Assembly: GCA_002309715.1 (NCBI GenBank)
Contig: DBXW01000005.1
Span: 342,228 to 406,227 of the forward strand
Direction of reading: 5' to 3'
From: Candidatus Avelusimicrobium cornigerorum
Lineage (GTDB): Bacteria > Elusimicrobiota > Elusimicrobia > Elusimicrobiales > Elusimicrobiaceae
DNA length: 64,000 nucleotides
Part shown: piece by piece, positions 1 to 6,905 of the stretch
Layout: each line of letters opens with the position of its first letter
Position numbering within the stretch: the stretch's first letter is position 1
Position numbers and translations under genes: made by a program
Notes under the pieces: generated by a model
What the model was told of the DNA's origin: nothing
What the model saw: the letters and a program-made list of their open reading frames with translations, nothing else
The model's database searches: none

Positions 1-138
1 GAAATGGGCCTTTTTGGCGCCCATCTAAAAGCACTCTATGACCTAAACGGATAAAAACTGCGTAATTTTCCCGACGTGAGTGGGGAAAACTAGCCAACAA
101 AAAAGGCACCTCCTACAAGATGCCTTTTCAAATGGTGG
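1..138. repeat. Left copy of island-flanking direct repeat
   Basis: This matches 21543-21680 in the same orientation. Bases 23-57 and 21565-21599 are identical over 35 bp, and the rest differs at scattered positions. The copy probably continues left of the window, because base 1 falls inside a terminator stem that is whole in the right copy. Similarity stops at about base 138 (GGTGG), which marks the inner boundary of the BREX-carrying element. The divergence argues against a very recent insertion. Confidence 0.85.
101..128. terminator. Terminator-like hairpin in the left repeat
   Basis: The arms AAAAGGCACC and GATGCCTTTT pair with one mismatch around an 8-nt loop, and A and T runs on either side make it bidirectional. 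The matching hairpin at 21643-21670 is perfectly paired. No gene ends immediately beside it inside the window. Confidence 0.6.
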
Positions 139-203
139 GGCAGAAATTTTTGATGGGGTGCGGGTTCTTAGAACGCAGAGTGGTAATGCGCAATTCCCTG
201 TTT

Positions 204-234
204 AACAGGCAATTAACAGGCAAAAAACAGGCAT
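204..234 (+). repeat. Three short direct repeats, AACAGGCA-like
   Basis: AACAGGC occurs at 204, 215 and 227, spaced about one helical turn apart, just inside the left element boundary. The first overlaps the small palindrome CCTGTTTAACAGG. The pattern suits a DNA-binding protein, for example an excision or directionality factor, but this is only inferred. No gene is visible between 139 and 381. Confidence 0.4.
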
Positions 235-381
235 TAGCCGGTTTATCCTTTGGATTCCGGAGCCATGCTGATATATGTGCCTTCGTCTTAGAAATAGTTG
301 CTGAAATATCCGCCAATTCCCTACGCAGAGAAACAGGGAAGGATCAGGGAAATTACAAAAACAAAGCAAGGAAAAGTTGCT

Positions 382-1521
382 CTATTGAACTTCCCTTTTC
401 CAATGATCATAAATCGTTTTAATCGCTTGTGTTGATTTATAATCTAATTCATCATTTTTGGTCCAATCACTAGAAATTTTTCTAGCAGAAATAACTTTTT
501 TCATTTCTTCCACAATTAACTTAGATTTTTTTTCTAAATAACTATGGAATCGAGCCCGTTCTTCGTCAGAACGGAAAATGATAATACGCTGATTTATTGG
601 TTTGGTAAAACATTCTAATGAGCGGCTTATGGATTGAGTTTGAATAAATTTATTAAATAACCATAATAACGAGTTTTGCACGACATAAAAATATGTGAAC
701 CATTTTTGTTTGTTACTCGATGGGGCGAATTCTTGATGAGGTACTGCAATATGGATACGACCTCCATCTAAACTGACATGATATTCTGAGTGAATAATGT
801 GATCGTAAACCTTAAAGTCAGCTCTTTCCCAAGTGGCATCTTTGTCAGGAAAAATTTTAGATAAAAAATTCTTATGGTTGGTTTCGTATCCTTCTAATGT
901 TAGGGAAAATTCTGGCGCAAATTCATAATAATAACGGCCAGTATATTCATCACTTCTCATCCAGTGCTCCGGTGAAGAGAGATAGTATTCTAATTTCATT
1001 AGGGGAGTTGCATCTATACGAAAACGTTTTTTAAATAAATACTCAACCTTGTCATTATCAGCAGTGGAATCTATAGGTGTGTTGGAGTCTTGAATCCTTG
1101 TATAGATATTCCCTTCGTGAGCGCACTTATTTCCGTCGTTGCATTTTTCGCGGAGAACAAAAGGAGTATTGCGCGAATTTTTTATGGTTACCACATGTAG
1201 GGTTTTAGTGTTTATTGGGAGAGAATCAACAATTGTCTCAGGGCGGAAGTCCCCTACAAACTTCTTGCTACGTAGGAAGTCATTGAGTTGTTGCGTGTTC
1301 AATGCGTTCTCTGTTGTGGAGAGCCCGACAATTTGCGCGTTATCATTGACGCCAAAAATTAAGTAGGCGTCACGGTTTTCTAAATTATTTGATAGACATA
1401 TAATATCGTGAAGTAATTCGGCTTTGTTATTATGCCACGTTTCTTTGAAATCCCAATAACCGCCTTCTCGTTTTTTTGCTATGAGTTCAAGTACAATTTG
1501 TTTTATGTTTGTGTTGGGCAT
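382..1521 (-). CDS. AlbA_2 (Schlafen-type) domain protein
   Basis: A 379-residue protein whose first ~150 residues resemble the AlbA_2 domain, a putative nucleic-acid-binding or ATPase module found in many bacterial regulators and defence-associated proteins. Visible landmarks are WDFKE at residues 23-27 and FGVND at 56-60. Residues ~180-379 are rich in aromatic and charged residues and match nothing I recognise. The gene starts 5 nt after the stop of the BRO/DinD-like gene. It is therefore very likely the third gene of the leftward operon that begins with the LexA-like repressor, and would be derepressed with it. The role could be regulation or anti-phage or anti-host activity; the sequence does not decide. 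Confidence 0.7.
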   Translation of the reverse strand: MPNTNIKQIVLELIAKKREGGYWDFKETWHNNKAELLHDIICLSNNLENRDAYLIFGVNDNAQIVGLSTTENALNTQQLNDFLRSKKFVGDFRPETIVDSLPINTKTLHVVTIKNSRNTPFVLREKCNDGNKCAHEGNIYTRIQDSNTPIDSTADNDKVEYLFKKRFRIDATPLMKLEYYLSSPEHWMRSDEYTGRYYYEFAPEFSLTLEGYETNHKNFLSKIFPDKDATWERADFKVYDHIIHSEYHVSLDGGRIHIAVPHQEFAPSSNKQKWFTYFYVVQNSLLWLFNKFIQTQSISRSLECFTKPINQRIIIFRSDEERARFHSYLEKKSKLIVEEMKKVISARKISSDWTKNDELDYKSTQAIKTIYDHWKREVQ

Positions 1522-1526
1522 TTAAT

Positions 1527-2363
1527 TTATTTCTTTTTAATCTGTCTCTTCGGTGTAAAGTCCGGCAGGGAACTTTTGGATGTAACTACCTTGGTTCCGG
1601 TGGCTTCTTCAAATTGTAAACGCGCTTGTTTGGCAAGTTTGCCGCCTTTACGCCCGGCTGCTTTATTTTCTTGCACGCCTTCTGCTTGGTCTTTCTCCGC
1701 AATTTGACGGGTGGATAACTCAGCCAAAGCCGTAAAAAGCAGTTCTGCTTCACTCATATGCTCGCGCAGGTTTTCATGCTCTAACCCTTTTAACTTTTTG
1801 TGTTGGGCAACGGACAAATCACTCCACTCTTGGTGGATGACGTTTGTGAGCATGGCAAAATCGTCCGATTTGGTAACTCCGTGCGCTTGCCAGTAATCGG
1901 TTAGTTTATTGCGGGTTTCTTGGCCCGTCATGCGCTGTTGTATCCATTGTTTGCTACGGCCTTGCTTTTTCCAAGTTTGGCGCGCGCGATCCAGGGCCTT
2001 TGATGGGTCCGCGGTTTCCTGGATGCGCTCATAGCCCACTTTGGCCAGCCACAATTTAAATGGCTCAGCTTTGGGGCTAGGGATGGACTGGATAAGGCGT
2101 AAAAGCTGTTCCGGGGTGGCTACATCCGTCTTATAAAACTTGCCATCTGCCGCCTGTAATTTCAGTTGACTACAATTTGTAGCCAACTGACTTCCCTCGG
2201 CTTTTAAACGGGTTTTTAAGACGCTCCAATATTTTCTAGGGTTATTGCTTTGAGTAAGCGCATAAATTACATCCACAATAGAAAAATACCACGTTTCTGT
2301 CTTTTCGTCATAGTGGCGACGGATTTTAAAATCTTCAAAAATAGCAAGTGCTGATTTAGTCAT
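1527..2363 (-). CDS. BRO-N / DinD-like protein
   Basis: A 278-residue protein. The N-terminal ~115 residues look like a BRO-N domain (phage antirepressor and baculovirus BRO family): they contain FSIVDVIYALT and NPRKYW, typical of a small DNA-binding module. The C-terminal ~65 residues (LREHMSEAELLFTALAE, then an AGRKGG stretch and ATGTKVVTS) resemble the end of E. coli DinD, the DNA-damage-inducible protein D. The middle (~130-200) is polar and helical. AAAGGAGATTAT lies just upstream of the ATG. It sits 10 nt after the LexA-like gene, so expression on DNA damage is plausible. The closest label is BRO/DinD family; its molecular activity is not established. Confidence 0.75.
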   Translation of the reverse strand: MTKSALAIFEDFKIRRHYDEKTETWYFSIVDVIYALTQSNNPRKYWSVLKTRLKAEGSQLATNCSQLKLQAADGKFYKTDVATPEQLLRLIQSIPSPKAEPFKLWLAKVGYERIQETADPSKALDRARQTWKKQGRSKQWIQQRMTGQETRNKLTDYWQAHGVTKSDDFAMLTNVIHQEWSDLSVAQHKKLKGLEHENLREHMSEAELLFTALAELSTRQIAEKDQAEGVQENKAAGRKGGKLAKQARLQFEEATGTKVVTSKSSLPDFTPKRQIKKK

Positions 2364-2373
2364 ATAATCTCCT

Positions 2374-2958
2374 TTAATTCATTCTCACAAGTTTGGCTAA
2401 AATTTGGACGGACGCGTCTGCCGGGAACGGCTCATATTTGGACTTATTGTCCGATACCAACCGGTAGGCGGGGCCGTTTTCGGTGTTGTACCGCCCAAGG
2501 CGCTTAATTTTGAGCCCGTCTTCGCGGCGGCATAATACCACACTTCCAACAGAGGGCAACTGGCTAGTCTTACGGAACATTAGCATATCCCCGTCACTAA
2601 TAGACGGCTCCATAGAATCGCCCTTGGCCTTAATAAAAAACAAATCCTGCGTAGGGGTGGGCAAAAACTTAGTGGGCATATTCACATAGTCCACAATGTT
2701 TTCTTCGGCAAAAATGTCCGTATCCCCGCATTGGGCAAATCCGTAAAAGGGGATGGGGGTAAACTCATCCACGGGCCTGTGCGTGGCAATTAGCGCGTGC
2801 CCGTTACGCTCTAAAAAGTTTTCTTTAATCAGTTTGCGGATATGCACGTGCACGGTGCTGACCGATTTTAAGCCAACCACTTTAGCCAGTTCTGCCAAAG
2901 TGATTTGCGGGTTTTGTTGGACGAGTTCTAAAATTTGTTTTTGTTTTGCCGAAAGCAT
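2374..2958 (-). CDS. LexA/UmuD-like S24 self-cleaving repressor
   Basis: A 194-residue repressor. Residues 1-55 form a winged-helix DNA-binding domain (ITLAELAKVVGLKSVSTVHVHI). Residues ~68-194 form a peptidase S24 domain with catalytic Ser115 in GDSMEPSISDGD and Lys152 in IKRL. The likely autocleavage site is Cys77-Gly78, as in UmuD, rather than the usual Ala-Gly of LexA. I chose the ATG at 2958 because GGAGAACACT lies directly upstream. An in-frame start farther out (3006) would lie inside the promoter. It should repress its own operon and the divergent DUF5681 gene until RecA-stimulated cleavage, like a prophage repressor. It is probably the element's own regulator, not the chromosomal LexA. 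Confidence 0.85.
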   Translation of the reverse strand: MLSAKQKQILELVQQNPQITLAELAKVVGLKSVSTVHVHIRKLIKENFLERNGHALIATHRPVDEFTPIPFYGFAQCGDTDIFAEENIVDYVNMPTKFLPTPTQDLFFIKAKGDSMEPSISDGDMLMFRKTSQLPSVGSVVLCRREDGLKIKRLGRYNTENGPAYRLVSDNKSKYEPFPADASVQILAKLVRMN

Positions 2959-2977
2959 AGTGTTCTCCAATACAAAC

Positions 2978-3006
2978 AGTATAACTTTTTTTACGCGTTT
3001 AGTCAA
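2978..3006 (-). promoter_or_regulatory. Promoter of the LexA-like operon
   Basis: On the minus strand a TTGACT -35 (3006-3001) and a TATACT -10 (2983-2978) are separated by exactly 17 nt. The predicted start lies ~7 nt farther on, which leaves a short leader carrying GGAG. This is a strong sigma-70-type promoter and fixes the downstream start codon at 2958. Confidence 0.8.
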
Positions 3007-3025
3007 TTTCTATTAAAAATAGAAA
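3007..3025. promoter_or_regulatory. Operator between the divergent promoters
   Basis: The inverted repeat TTTCTAT-N5-ATAGAAA abuts the leftward -35 box and ends 3 nt before the rightward -35 box. A further half-site, ATAGAAA, lies at 3039-3045 inside the rightward spacer. The position is right for one repressor to control both directions. The adjacent LexA-like protein is the obvious candidate, by inference. Confidence 0.6.
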
Positions 3026-3028
3026 AAG

Positions 3029-3057
3029 TTGACATAAAATAGAAAATATGTTTTAAT
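3029..3057 (+). promoter_or_regulatory. Promoter of the DUF5681 gene
   Basis: A TTGACA -35 (3029-3034), a 17-nt spacer and a TTTAAT -10 (3052-3057) read toward the gene starting at 3155. The spacer contains an ATAGAAA half-site, and a separate 20-bp palindrome follows at 3068-3087. Confidence 0.75.
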
Positions 3058-3067
3058 GTAGCGTGGG

Positions 3068-3087
3068 TTTTGCCGTTATCGGCAAAA
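3068..3087. promoter_or_regulatory. TTTTGCCG palindrome, second operator
   Basis: TTTTGCCG and CGGCAAAA pair perfectly around TTAT. The predicted transcription start is ~3064, so the site covers roughly +4 to +23, a classic repressor position. The core TTATCGGCAA recurs, with its inverse, in the fic promoter at 21893-21902 and 21940-21949. Confidence 0.6.
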
Positions 3088-3154
3088 AATAGACTAACTC
3101 TAGAGGGATAAAATTATGACGGAAACAAATAAAACATAACACAAGGAGCAGTAT

Positions 3155-4201
3155 ATGAACGAAAACGAAGTAAAAGAAGTAACCGCGCAAGCGGAGTCCA
3201 CCATGCCCAAACAGTACGAAGTAGGGTACGGTAAGCCGCCCAAGAAAACGCAATTCAAGCCAGGCCAAAGCGGTAACCCCAAAGGCCGCACCAAGGGAAG
3301 TAAAAACGGTATCTACACCTATATCCAGCGTGAATTAAACTCGTCCATTACGCTTACGGACGGTTCTAAAATTACCAAAGAACAGGGTTTTGCAAGACAA
3401 CTAACCAATAAGGCACTTCGTGGCGATATCCAAAGCCAAAAGCTATTATTTAACATCCACCAAAAAGGGCAACGCAAAGATAAGGCCGAGCTGTTTATGG
3501 GCCGCCTGATTAAAGAGGGGTACGTGACGGAAGAAATGATAGATAATTTCTTGTACCACAATAAAATCATATCATCTGCCAAGCCGTGCGACCCGATGAA
3601 GTGCGATTTGAACTTGAATGCTATGTTTAAGCAGATAGGTGGCCGGAAGGCGTTTGGTACCGCACTTATTCTGTCGGACTTATTATGCACGTATGCGTGC
3701 CTGTTTATTTTGGAAAACCTTTGGGAAGAAATATCCCAAGATTATTCATATTGGCAAGGTGTAGAGGACGCAACCGCTAACCTTGCCGAGGAACAAAAGG
3801 CAACGCTTTATCAAACATTAGCCGCAAACCGCCCCATAGCGCGAATTACAGATGAAGAGTACGAACAAATCCAAAAAGTAATAGAACTGGTGCGCGTTGG
3901 GTTTATGCGGCAATTTAAAGAATATATGGACCTAATGGCGGAGAAAAGCGAGTATACCACGGTTGAGTGGGAGTTTAAGCGCGGCGATATGCTAACCCAA
4001 GCGCTAAAAAAGACGCACTTTCAATGGGAAATGAAAGAACTAAACGGCAGTTACGAGCATTTCAAAGGAGTATATCAATCGGCTCAAACCTTACCGAGTG
4101 TCGGCCAATGTGCCAAGTATATTGACGAATTGGGCATTAGCGAAGAAGATGCCATGCAAACAATAAGGGAATTATTGATTCCTTTGTTTGCCAAACGGTA
4201 A
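3155..4201 (+). CDS. DUF5681-containing protein
   Basis: A 348-residue protein. Residues ~24-60 carry the DUF5681 signature (VGYGKPPKKTQFKPGQSGNP, then KGRTKGSKN), a basic, Gly/Pro-rich segment found in phage and mobile-element proteins of unknown function. The remainder is predominantly helical and charged, with no catalytic motif I recognise; Cys residues at ~149 and ~153 stand out in a PCDPMKCDL segment. It is the first rightward gene after the divergent switch, with ACAAGGAG upstream of its ATG. A convergent hairpin at 4210-4244 ends it before the oppositely oriented SIR2-like gene. A role in element mobility or DNA binding is only an inference from the basic N-terminus and the context. 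Confidence 0.7.
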   Translation: MNENEVKEVTAQAESTMPKQYEVGYGKPPKKTQFKPGQSGNPKGRTKGSKNGIYTYIQRELNSSITLTDGSKITKEQGFARQLTNKALRGDIQSQKLLFNIHQKGQRKDKAELFMGRLIKEGYVTEEMIDNFLYHNKIISSAKPCDPMKCDLNLNAMFKQIGGRKAFGTALILSDLLCTYACLFILENLWEEISQDYSYWQGVEDATANLAEEQKATLYQTLAANRPIARITDEEYEQIQKVIELVRVGFMRQFKEYMDLMAEKSEYTTVEWEFKRGDMLTQALKKTHFQWEMKELNGSYEHFKGVYQSAQTLPSVGQCAKYIDELGISEEDAMQTIRELLIPLFAKR

Positions 4202-4209
4202 AAATTAAC

Positions 4210-4244
4210 AACCCGGCAGCAATATTTACTAGTATCGCCGGGTT
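4210..4244. terminator. Hairpin between convergent genes
   Basis: The arms AACCCGGC (4210-4217) and GCCGGGTT (4237-4244) pair perfectly around a 19-nt loop. The right arm overlaps the SIR2-like stop codon. There is no long T run on the plus side, so termination may be weak or rely on colliding transcription. Confidence 0.5.
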
Positions 4245-5268
4245 AACTTAATCCTATTTTTTTTATACTGTCTTCATTGAAACCAGACTCAAGTATGTGT
4301 AAATTTCCATTTTTGTTCTGCAAATCAAACAAATCATACCATCCTTGTTCTATATCCATCATTGGTTTAAGGGTGACGATAAAAATCTCACATTCTGGAT
4401 TTAATTGTGTTTGCAATACAAATCGTGTCGCTACATCTGTGAAGGGAATTGAGTAGCCAATAATATATAATTTGGTCGTTTGAGTTAAATTGTCTTTAAA
4501 AACATGCCATTGAAAATCTAGAAGTTTTGTTTTTAATTCAAAATTTTTAAGCATAGTTGGGGGGACTATTAAACATTGGAGTCCTTGTCGATATTCTGGT
4601 AAAGTATGGCTGGAAACGATTCTAACTCCATTTTGAAAATCCGGATCATATAACCAGTTAATGGAACCATGTAATTTATAAAGTTTGATGGATTTTCTCC
4701 AATAATCTCTAGCATCGTTATTGAAGAAGCTTGTGTTACTGTTATCCATAGTTTTTATGGTATAGATTGGATCAAAATCGTGGTTAGGATAGTTTAAAGA
4801 TTGGGCAAGAAGATTTTCCAATACTAAATCATAATTAAAAGTGAATATTTCGGCTCGTTCATTATGTAAGCGTTTGGCAAAATTATGAAGCCAAGGAACT
4901 TGTAATATGCTCTTTTCTTGATTTTTTCTTTCGAAGATTTTCACTATTAAATCTGTGATATACCGATATAGAATTGCTTTTAGGTGTTGATCTTTGTAAT
5001 CTTCATAAGCAAAATCCGAGGATAAGAAAGTCATGATATCTTCGAAATTGGATCGATTTTTATCAGGATCTTGTTCCTCGATTGATCGAATGTTTCCAAT
5101 ATTAGGTTGAACAATATATTGATCCCATATGTTTTTAATATCATTATCTGAAACAGACGTTATTCCTTCGGAAATTTCTTTTGTCAATTCATGAAGTAAA
5201 GGCATGCTGTTGCCTGCTATTGCTCGTGAGAAACCTGCTCCTAAAATAAAAATTTCTTTTTCTTCCAT
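4243..5268 (-). CDS. SIR2-like protein, probable NAD-cleaving effector
   Basis: A 341-residue SIR2-like protein. The nucleotide-binding motif is at the N-terminus (ILGAGFSRA, residues 8-16). FNYD (144-147) and LHGS (199-202) supply the Asn145, Asp147 and His200 expected of the catalytic pocket. GYSIPFTD near residue 275 is typical of the C-terminal half of this family. Unlike sirtuin deacetylases, it has no Cys4 zinc module. Proteins of this type in defence islands deplete NAD+ on phage sensing, so an abortive-infection role is plausible but unproven. It lies on the opposite strand to the mobility module and next to BREX. No second gene of a known Sir2 defence pair (such as a pAgo or HerA) is adjacent. 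Confidence 0.8.
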   Translation of the reverse strand: MEEKEIFILGAGFSRAIAGNSMPLLHELTKEISEGITSVSDNDIKNIWDQYIVQPNIGNIRSIEEQDPDKNRSNFEDIMTFLSSDFAYEDYKDQHLKAILYRYITDLIVKIFERKNQEKSILQVPWLHNFAKRLHNERAEIFTFNYDLVLENLLAQSLNYPNHDFDPIYTIKTMDNSNTSFFNNDARDYWRKSIKLYKLHGSINWLYDPDFQNGVRIVSSHTLPEYRQGLQCLIVPPTMLKNFELKTKLLDFQWHVFKDNLTQTTKLYIIGYSIPFTDVATRFVLQTQLNPECEIFIVTLKPMMDIEQGWYDLFDLQNKNGNLHILESGFNEDSIKKIGLS

Positions 5269-5323
5269 ATTCTATTATTTATCCTCAAAGGTATATTAAA
5301 CTGTATTACAGATAGAACATCGT

Positions 5324-5339
5324 GAAGATATTTATCTTC
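5324..5339. promoter_or_regulatory. 16-bp perfect palindrome upstream of the SIR2 gene
   Basis: GAAGATA-TT-TATCTTC is a perfect palindrome 56 bp upstream of the SIR2-like ATG, in the divergent gap facing the DUF2924 gene. It is an operator candidate; no binding protein is known. The rest of 5269-5404 is AT-rich with no gene. Confidence 0.45.
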
Positions 5340-5404
5340 GTTATAATAGTATAACAAAATGAAATTATCATTGATATCATGAGAGAAAGATTTTCTTAAA
5401 TTAG

Positions 5405-5430
5405 CTTGACTTATCGCCCGATAGTAAGCG
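5405..5430 (+). promoter_or_regulatory. Promoter/operator element, copy 1
   Basis: This 26-bp element begins CTTGACTTATC and ends ATAGTAAGCG. It matches 6853-6878 at 24 of 26 positions. TTGACT (5406-5411) serves as a -35; no good -10 lies 17 nt away, so activation or another spacing is likely. AGTAAGCG at its end pairs with CGCTTACT at 5454-5461, just before the ribosome-binding site of the next gene. Confidence 0.55.
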
Positions 5431-5475
5431 TGAATGTAGTACGAAGTAAAAATCGCTTACTTAAGGAGATAAGTT

Positions 5476-5784
5476 ATGAAGAAAAACACTAAAAAATCAG
5501 CACCCAAAACTACATCTGCAAAACCCGCAGTTCTGCGCGTGGTAAGTCCTATCATGCAAGCAGAAACTGCGCTTGAAAACTTGCCGGTCCGGCCACGCGA
5601 TAATCGCTTGCCTGCGCCGGGTAGCATCATCACTAAAACCTACCGCGGTAAAACCATAGAAGTAAAAGTATTGGAAAATGGCTTTGAATATGAAGGAAAA
5701 GTATTCAAAAGCATCTCGCGCGTGGCGATGACGATCGTTAAACGCCAAATCAGCGGTTATGTGTTCTTTGGACTTACCAAATGA
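5476..5784 (+). CDS. DUF2924 protein A
   Basis: A 102-residue basic protein. Residues ~45-102 match the C-terminal part of DUF2924 (LPAPGSIITKTYRGKTIEVK, then GFEYEGKVFKSISRVAMTIV and VFFGL). The DUF2924 family usually lies just upstream of a large serine recombinase in phages and integrative elements, and its function is unknown. The first ~40 residues are Lys/Ala/Pro-rich and probably disordered. The start has AAGGAGATAAGTT upstream. The stop overlaps the next start by 4 nt (ATGA), so translation is coupled. The paralogue at 5981-6421 shares the same C-terminal fold but has a longer N-terminal half; this one looks like a truncated version. Confidence 0.75.
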   Translation: MKKNTKKSAPKTTSAKPAVLRVVSPIMQAETALENLPVRPRDNRLPAPGSIITKTYRGKTIEVKVLENGFEYEGKVFKSISRVAMTIVKRQISGYVFFGLTK

Positions 5785-5984
5785 CACCGCGCCAACTGCC
5801 ACCAGTATCGGGGAGATTTGTAAAGGGCCGCTCGGGTAATCCCCTGGGGCGGCCTCCCCGAAATCTTTGTGAAAGAGATATTGTTTTGTTAGTCGCTAAA
5901 TTTTTGGAAACTTTAGCCAAGGCCTATTGTAATCAAAGCCGTTCGGTGGAAAAAATCCGTCAGATTAAAGATATTTTGTCATGA
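5781..5984 (+). CDS. Small DUF5681-like protein
   Basis: A 67-residue protein. It opens with a compact version of the DUF5681 motif (FVKGRSGNPLGRPPRN, residues ~12-27), followed by one or two amphipathic helices. It overlaps both neighbours by 4-nt ATGA junctions, so it is translated as the middle member of a three-gene set. The motif links it to the 348-residue DUF5681 protein at 3155, although that protein is five times longer. Without the motif and the coupling I would have left this short frame uncalled. Its function is unknown; a small basic accessory factor for recombination or packaging is one possibility. Confidence 0.6.
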   Translation: MTPRQLPPVSGRFVKGRSGNPLGRPPRNLCERDIVLLVAKFLETLAKAYCNQSRSVEKIRQIKDILS

Positions 5985-6421
5985 GAAGAAAATGCTACTT
6001 GCCCAAAAGTTATGAAGAATTAAAAGAATTATCTCCCAAAGAACTGCGGTTTTATTGGAATGTTTTCTATCCCAGTCCTTTGCGAGGTGTTAAGGCCAAG
6101 CTACGCCCTTTGTGGTATGCCATTCAATGTGAATTAGGGCGTTGCAAATTGCAAGAAAAATACATCACGCGGCTTGATCGTTATGCGAGCAATCCCGACA
6201 AGTATATTGAGCATGCGCATAAAAAGCGTTATGCGCTGGCCGTGGGCACGATTCTTACAAAAACTTATAAAGGACGGACGTATCAGGTGACCGTAAAAGG
6301 GGAAAACGCCTACGAGTGGGAAGGGAAAACATATCCCAATTTAACAGCACTAGCGGAGAAAATTGTGCGGGCCCACGTTAGCGGCCCCAAATTTTTTGGG
6401 TTAACGCGTAAAAAACTATGA
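5981..6421 (+). CDS. DUF2924 protein B
   Basis: A 146-residue, full-length-looking DUF2924 protein. The N-terminal half has the family's helical Trp/Arg-rich segment (ELRFYWNVFYPSP, then LRPLWYAIQCELGR). The C-terminal half repeats the small beta-rich module seen in protein A (ILTKTYKGRTYQVTVKG, YEWEGKTYPNLTALAEKIV, GPKFFGL). It is translationally coupled to the preceding gene by ATGA. Its last 6 nt overlap the end of the convergent HEPN gene, leaving no room for a terminator. With the recombinase ~480 bp downstream, this follows the common DUF2924-recombinase layout, interrupted by the HEPN gene. Confidence 0.8.
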   Translation: MRRKCYLPKSYEELKELSPKELRFYWNVFYPSPLRGVKAKLRPLWYAIQCELGRCKLQEKYITRLDRYASNPDKYIEHAHKKRYALAVGTILTKTYKGRTYQVTVKGENAYEWEGKTYPNLTALAEKIVRAHVSGPKFFGLTRKKL

Positions 6422-6853
6422 ATTCATTGTCTGATTGTATATTGCAGATATAATATCGCATATATCTTGTATAGACAAAGTGATTTGAAATGTCCGTTTT
6501 TTATTTATGGGATTATAATCAGTAAAAGAGATCTTTTCTATATTTTCTTCTCCAATTATATTATCAAAAAAATGTCCATGGGCAACGGAATTTCTTAGAT
6601 GTTTGAACAAAGCTTCACTTGTTCGTTTAGATATTTTTATTTTTTCTGTTATACGAGGTATTTTTATGTTTTTTAATAACTCTGTTTCTTTTTCTTGGGG
6701 CAATATAATAAGTCCTAAAAAAGAATTTATTATTGCTGTAACTTCCCATGGATATCGAGAAGGATTTCGCTTGTTTTGATCAATATAGAGATCTAAATTT
6801 TCTTTTGTTCTTTTTATAAAATCTTTTATCCCATCTTGTTTGCTGTATAACAC
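6416..6853 (-). CDS. HEPN-domain protein, probable RNase
   Basis: A 145-residue, mostly helical protein with the HEPN catalytic motif R-x4-H (RNSVAH, Arg87 to His92) inside HLRNSVAHGHF. WEVTAIINSFLGLIILPQEK earlier in the chain resembles the plasmid pEK499-type HEPN subfamily. HEPN proteins are metal-independent RNases used as toxins or abortive-infection effectors. I see no MNT nucleotidyltransferase or other antitoxin beside it. It starts at GTG with GGGAG 9 nt upstream; that ribosome-binding site lies inside the copy-2 promoter element of the divergent recombinase. Its 3' end meets DUF2924 B. It is more AT-rich than its neighbours, consistent with separate acquisition. Confidence 0.7.
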   Translation of the reverse strand: MLYSKQDGIKDFIKRTKENLDLYIDQNKRNPSRYPWEVTAIINSFLGLIILPQEKETELLKNIKIPRITEKIKISKRTSEALFKHLRNSVAHGHFFDNIIGEENIEKISFTDYNPINKKRTFQITLSIQDICDIISAIYNQTMNS

Positions 6854-6878
6854 TTGACTTATCTCCCTATAGTAAGCG
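6853..6878 (+). promoter_or_regulatory. Promoter/operator element, copy 2 (recombinase)
   Basis: This is the same 26-bp element as 5405-5430, differing at two bases. TTGACT at 6854-6859 is the -35 and GGTAAT (6878-6883, 18-nt spacing) a weak -10. It overlaps the ribosome-binding site and start of the HEPN gene on the other strand, so occupancy here would affect both genes. Confidence 0.55.
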
Positions 6879-6905
6879 GTAATGTGTATAGGAGAATTAT
6901 ACTAA

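Noticed and set aside
204..234. CRISPR array
   Set aside because: There are only three 7-8-bp repeats with 4-5-bp gaps, and no cas genes anywhere in the window.
120..422. Open frame on the plus strand at the left end
   Set aside because: It begins inside the terminator of the flanking repeat, shows no family resemblance and runs into the end of the AlbA_2 gene on the other strand.
2959..3006. Longer N-terminus for the LexA-like repressor
   Set aside because: The extension covers the -10 box and reaches the -35 box of the gene's own promoter; the ATG at 2958 has a good ribosome-binding site.
6416..6853. HEPN-MNT toxin-antitoxin pair
   Set aside because: No MNT nucleotidyltransferase lies beside the HEPN gene; both neighbours are mobility genes on the other strand.
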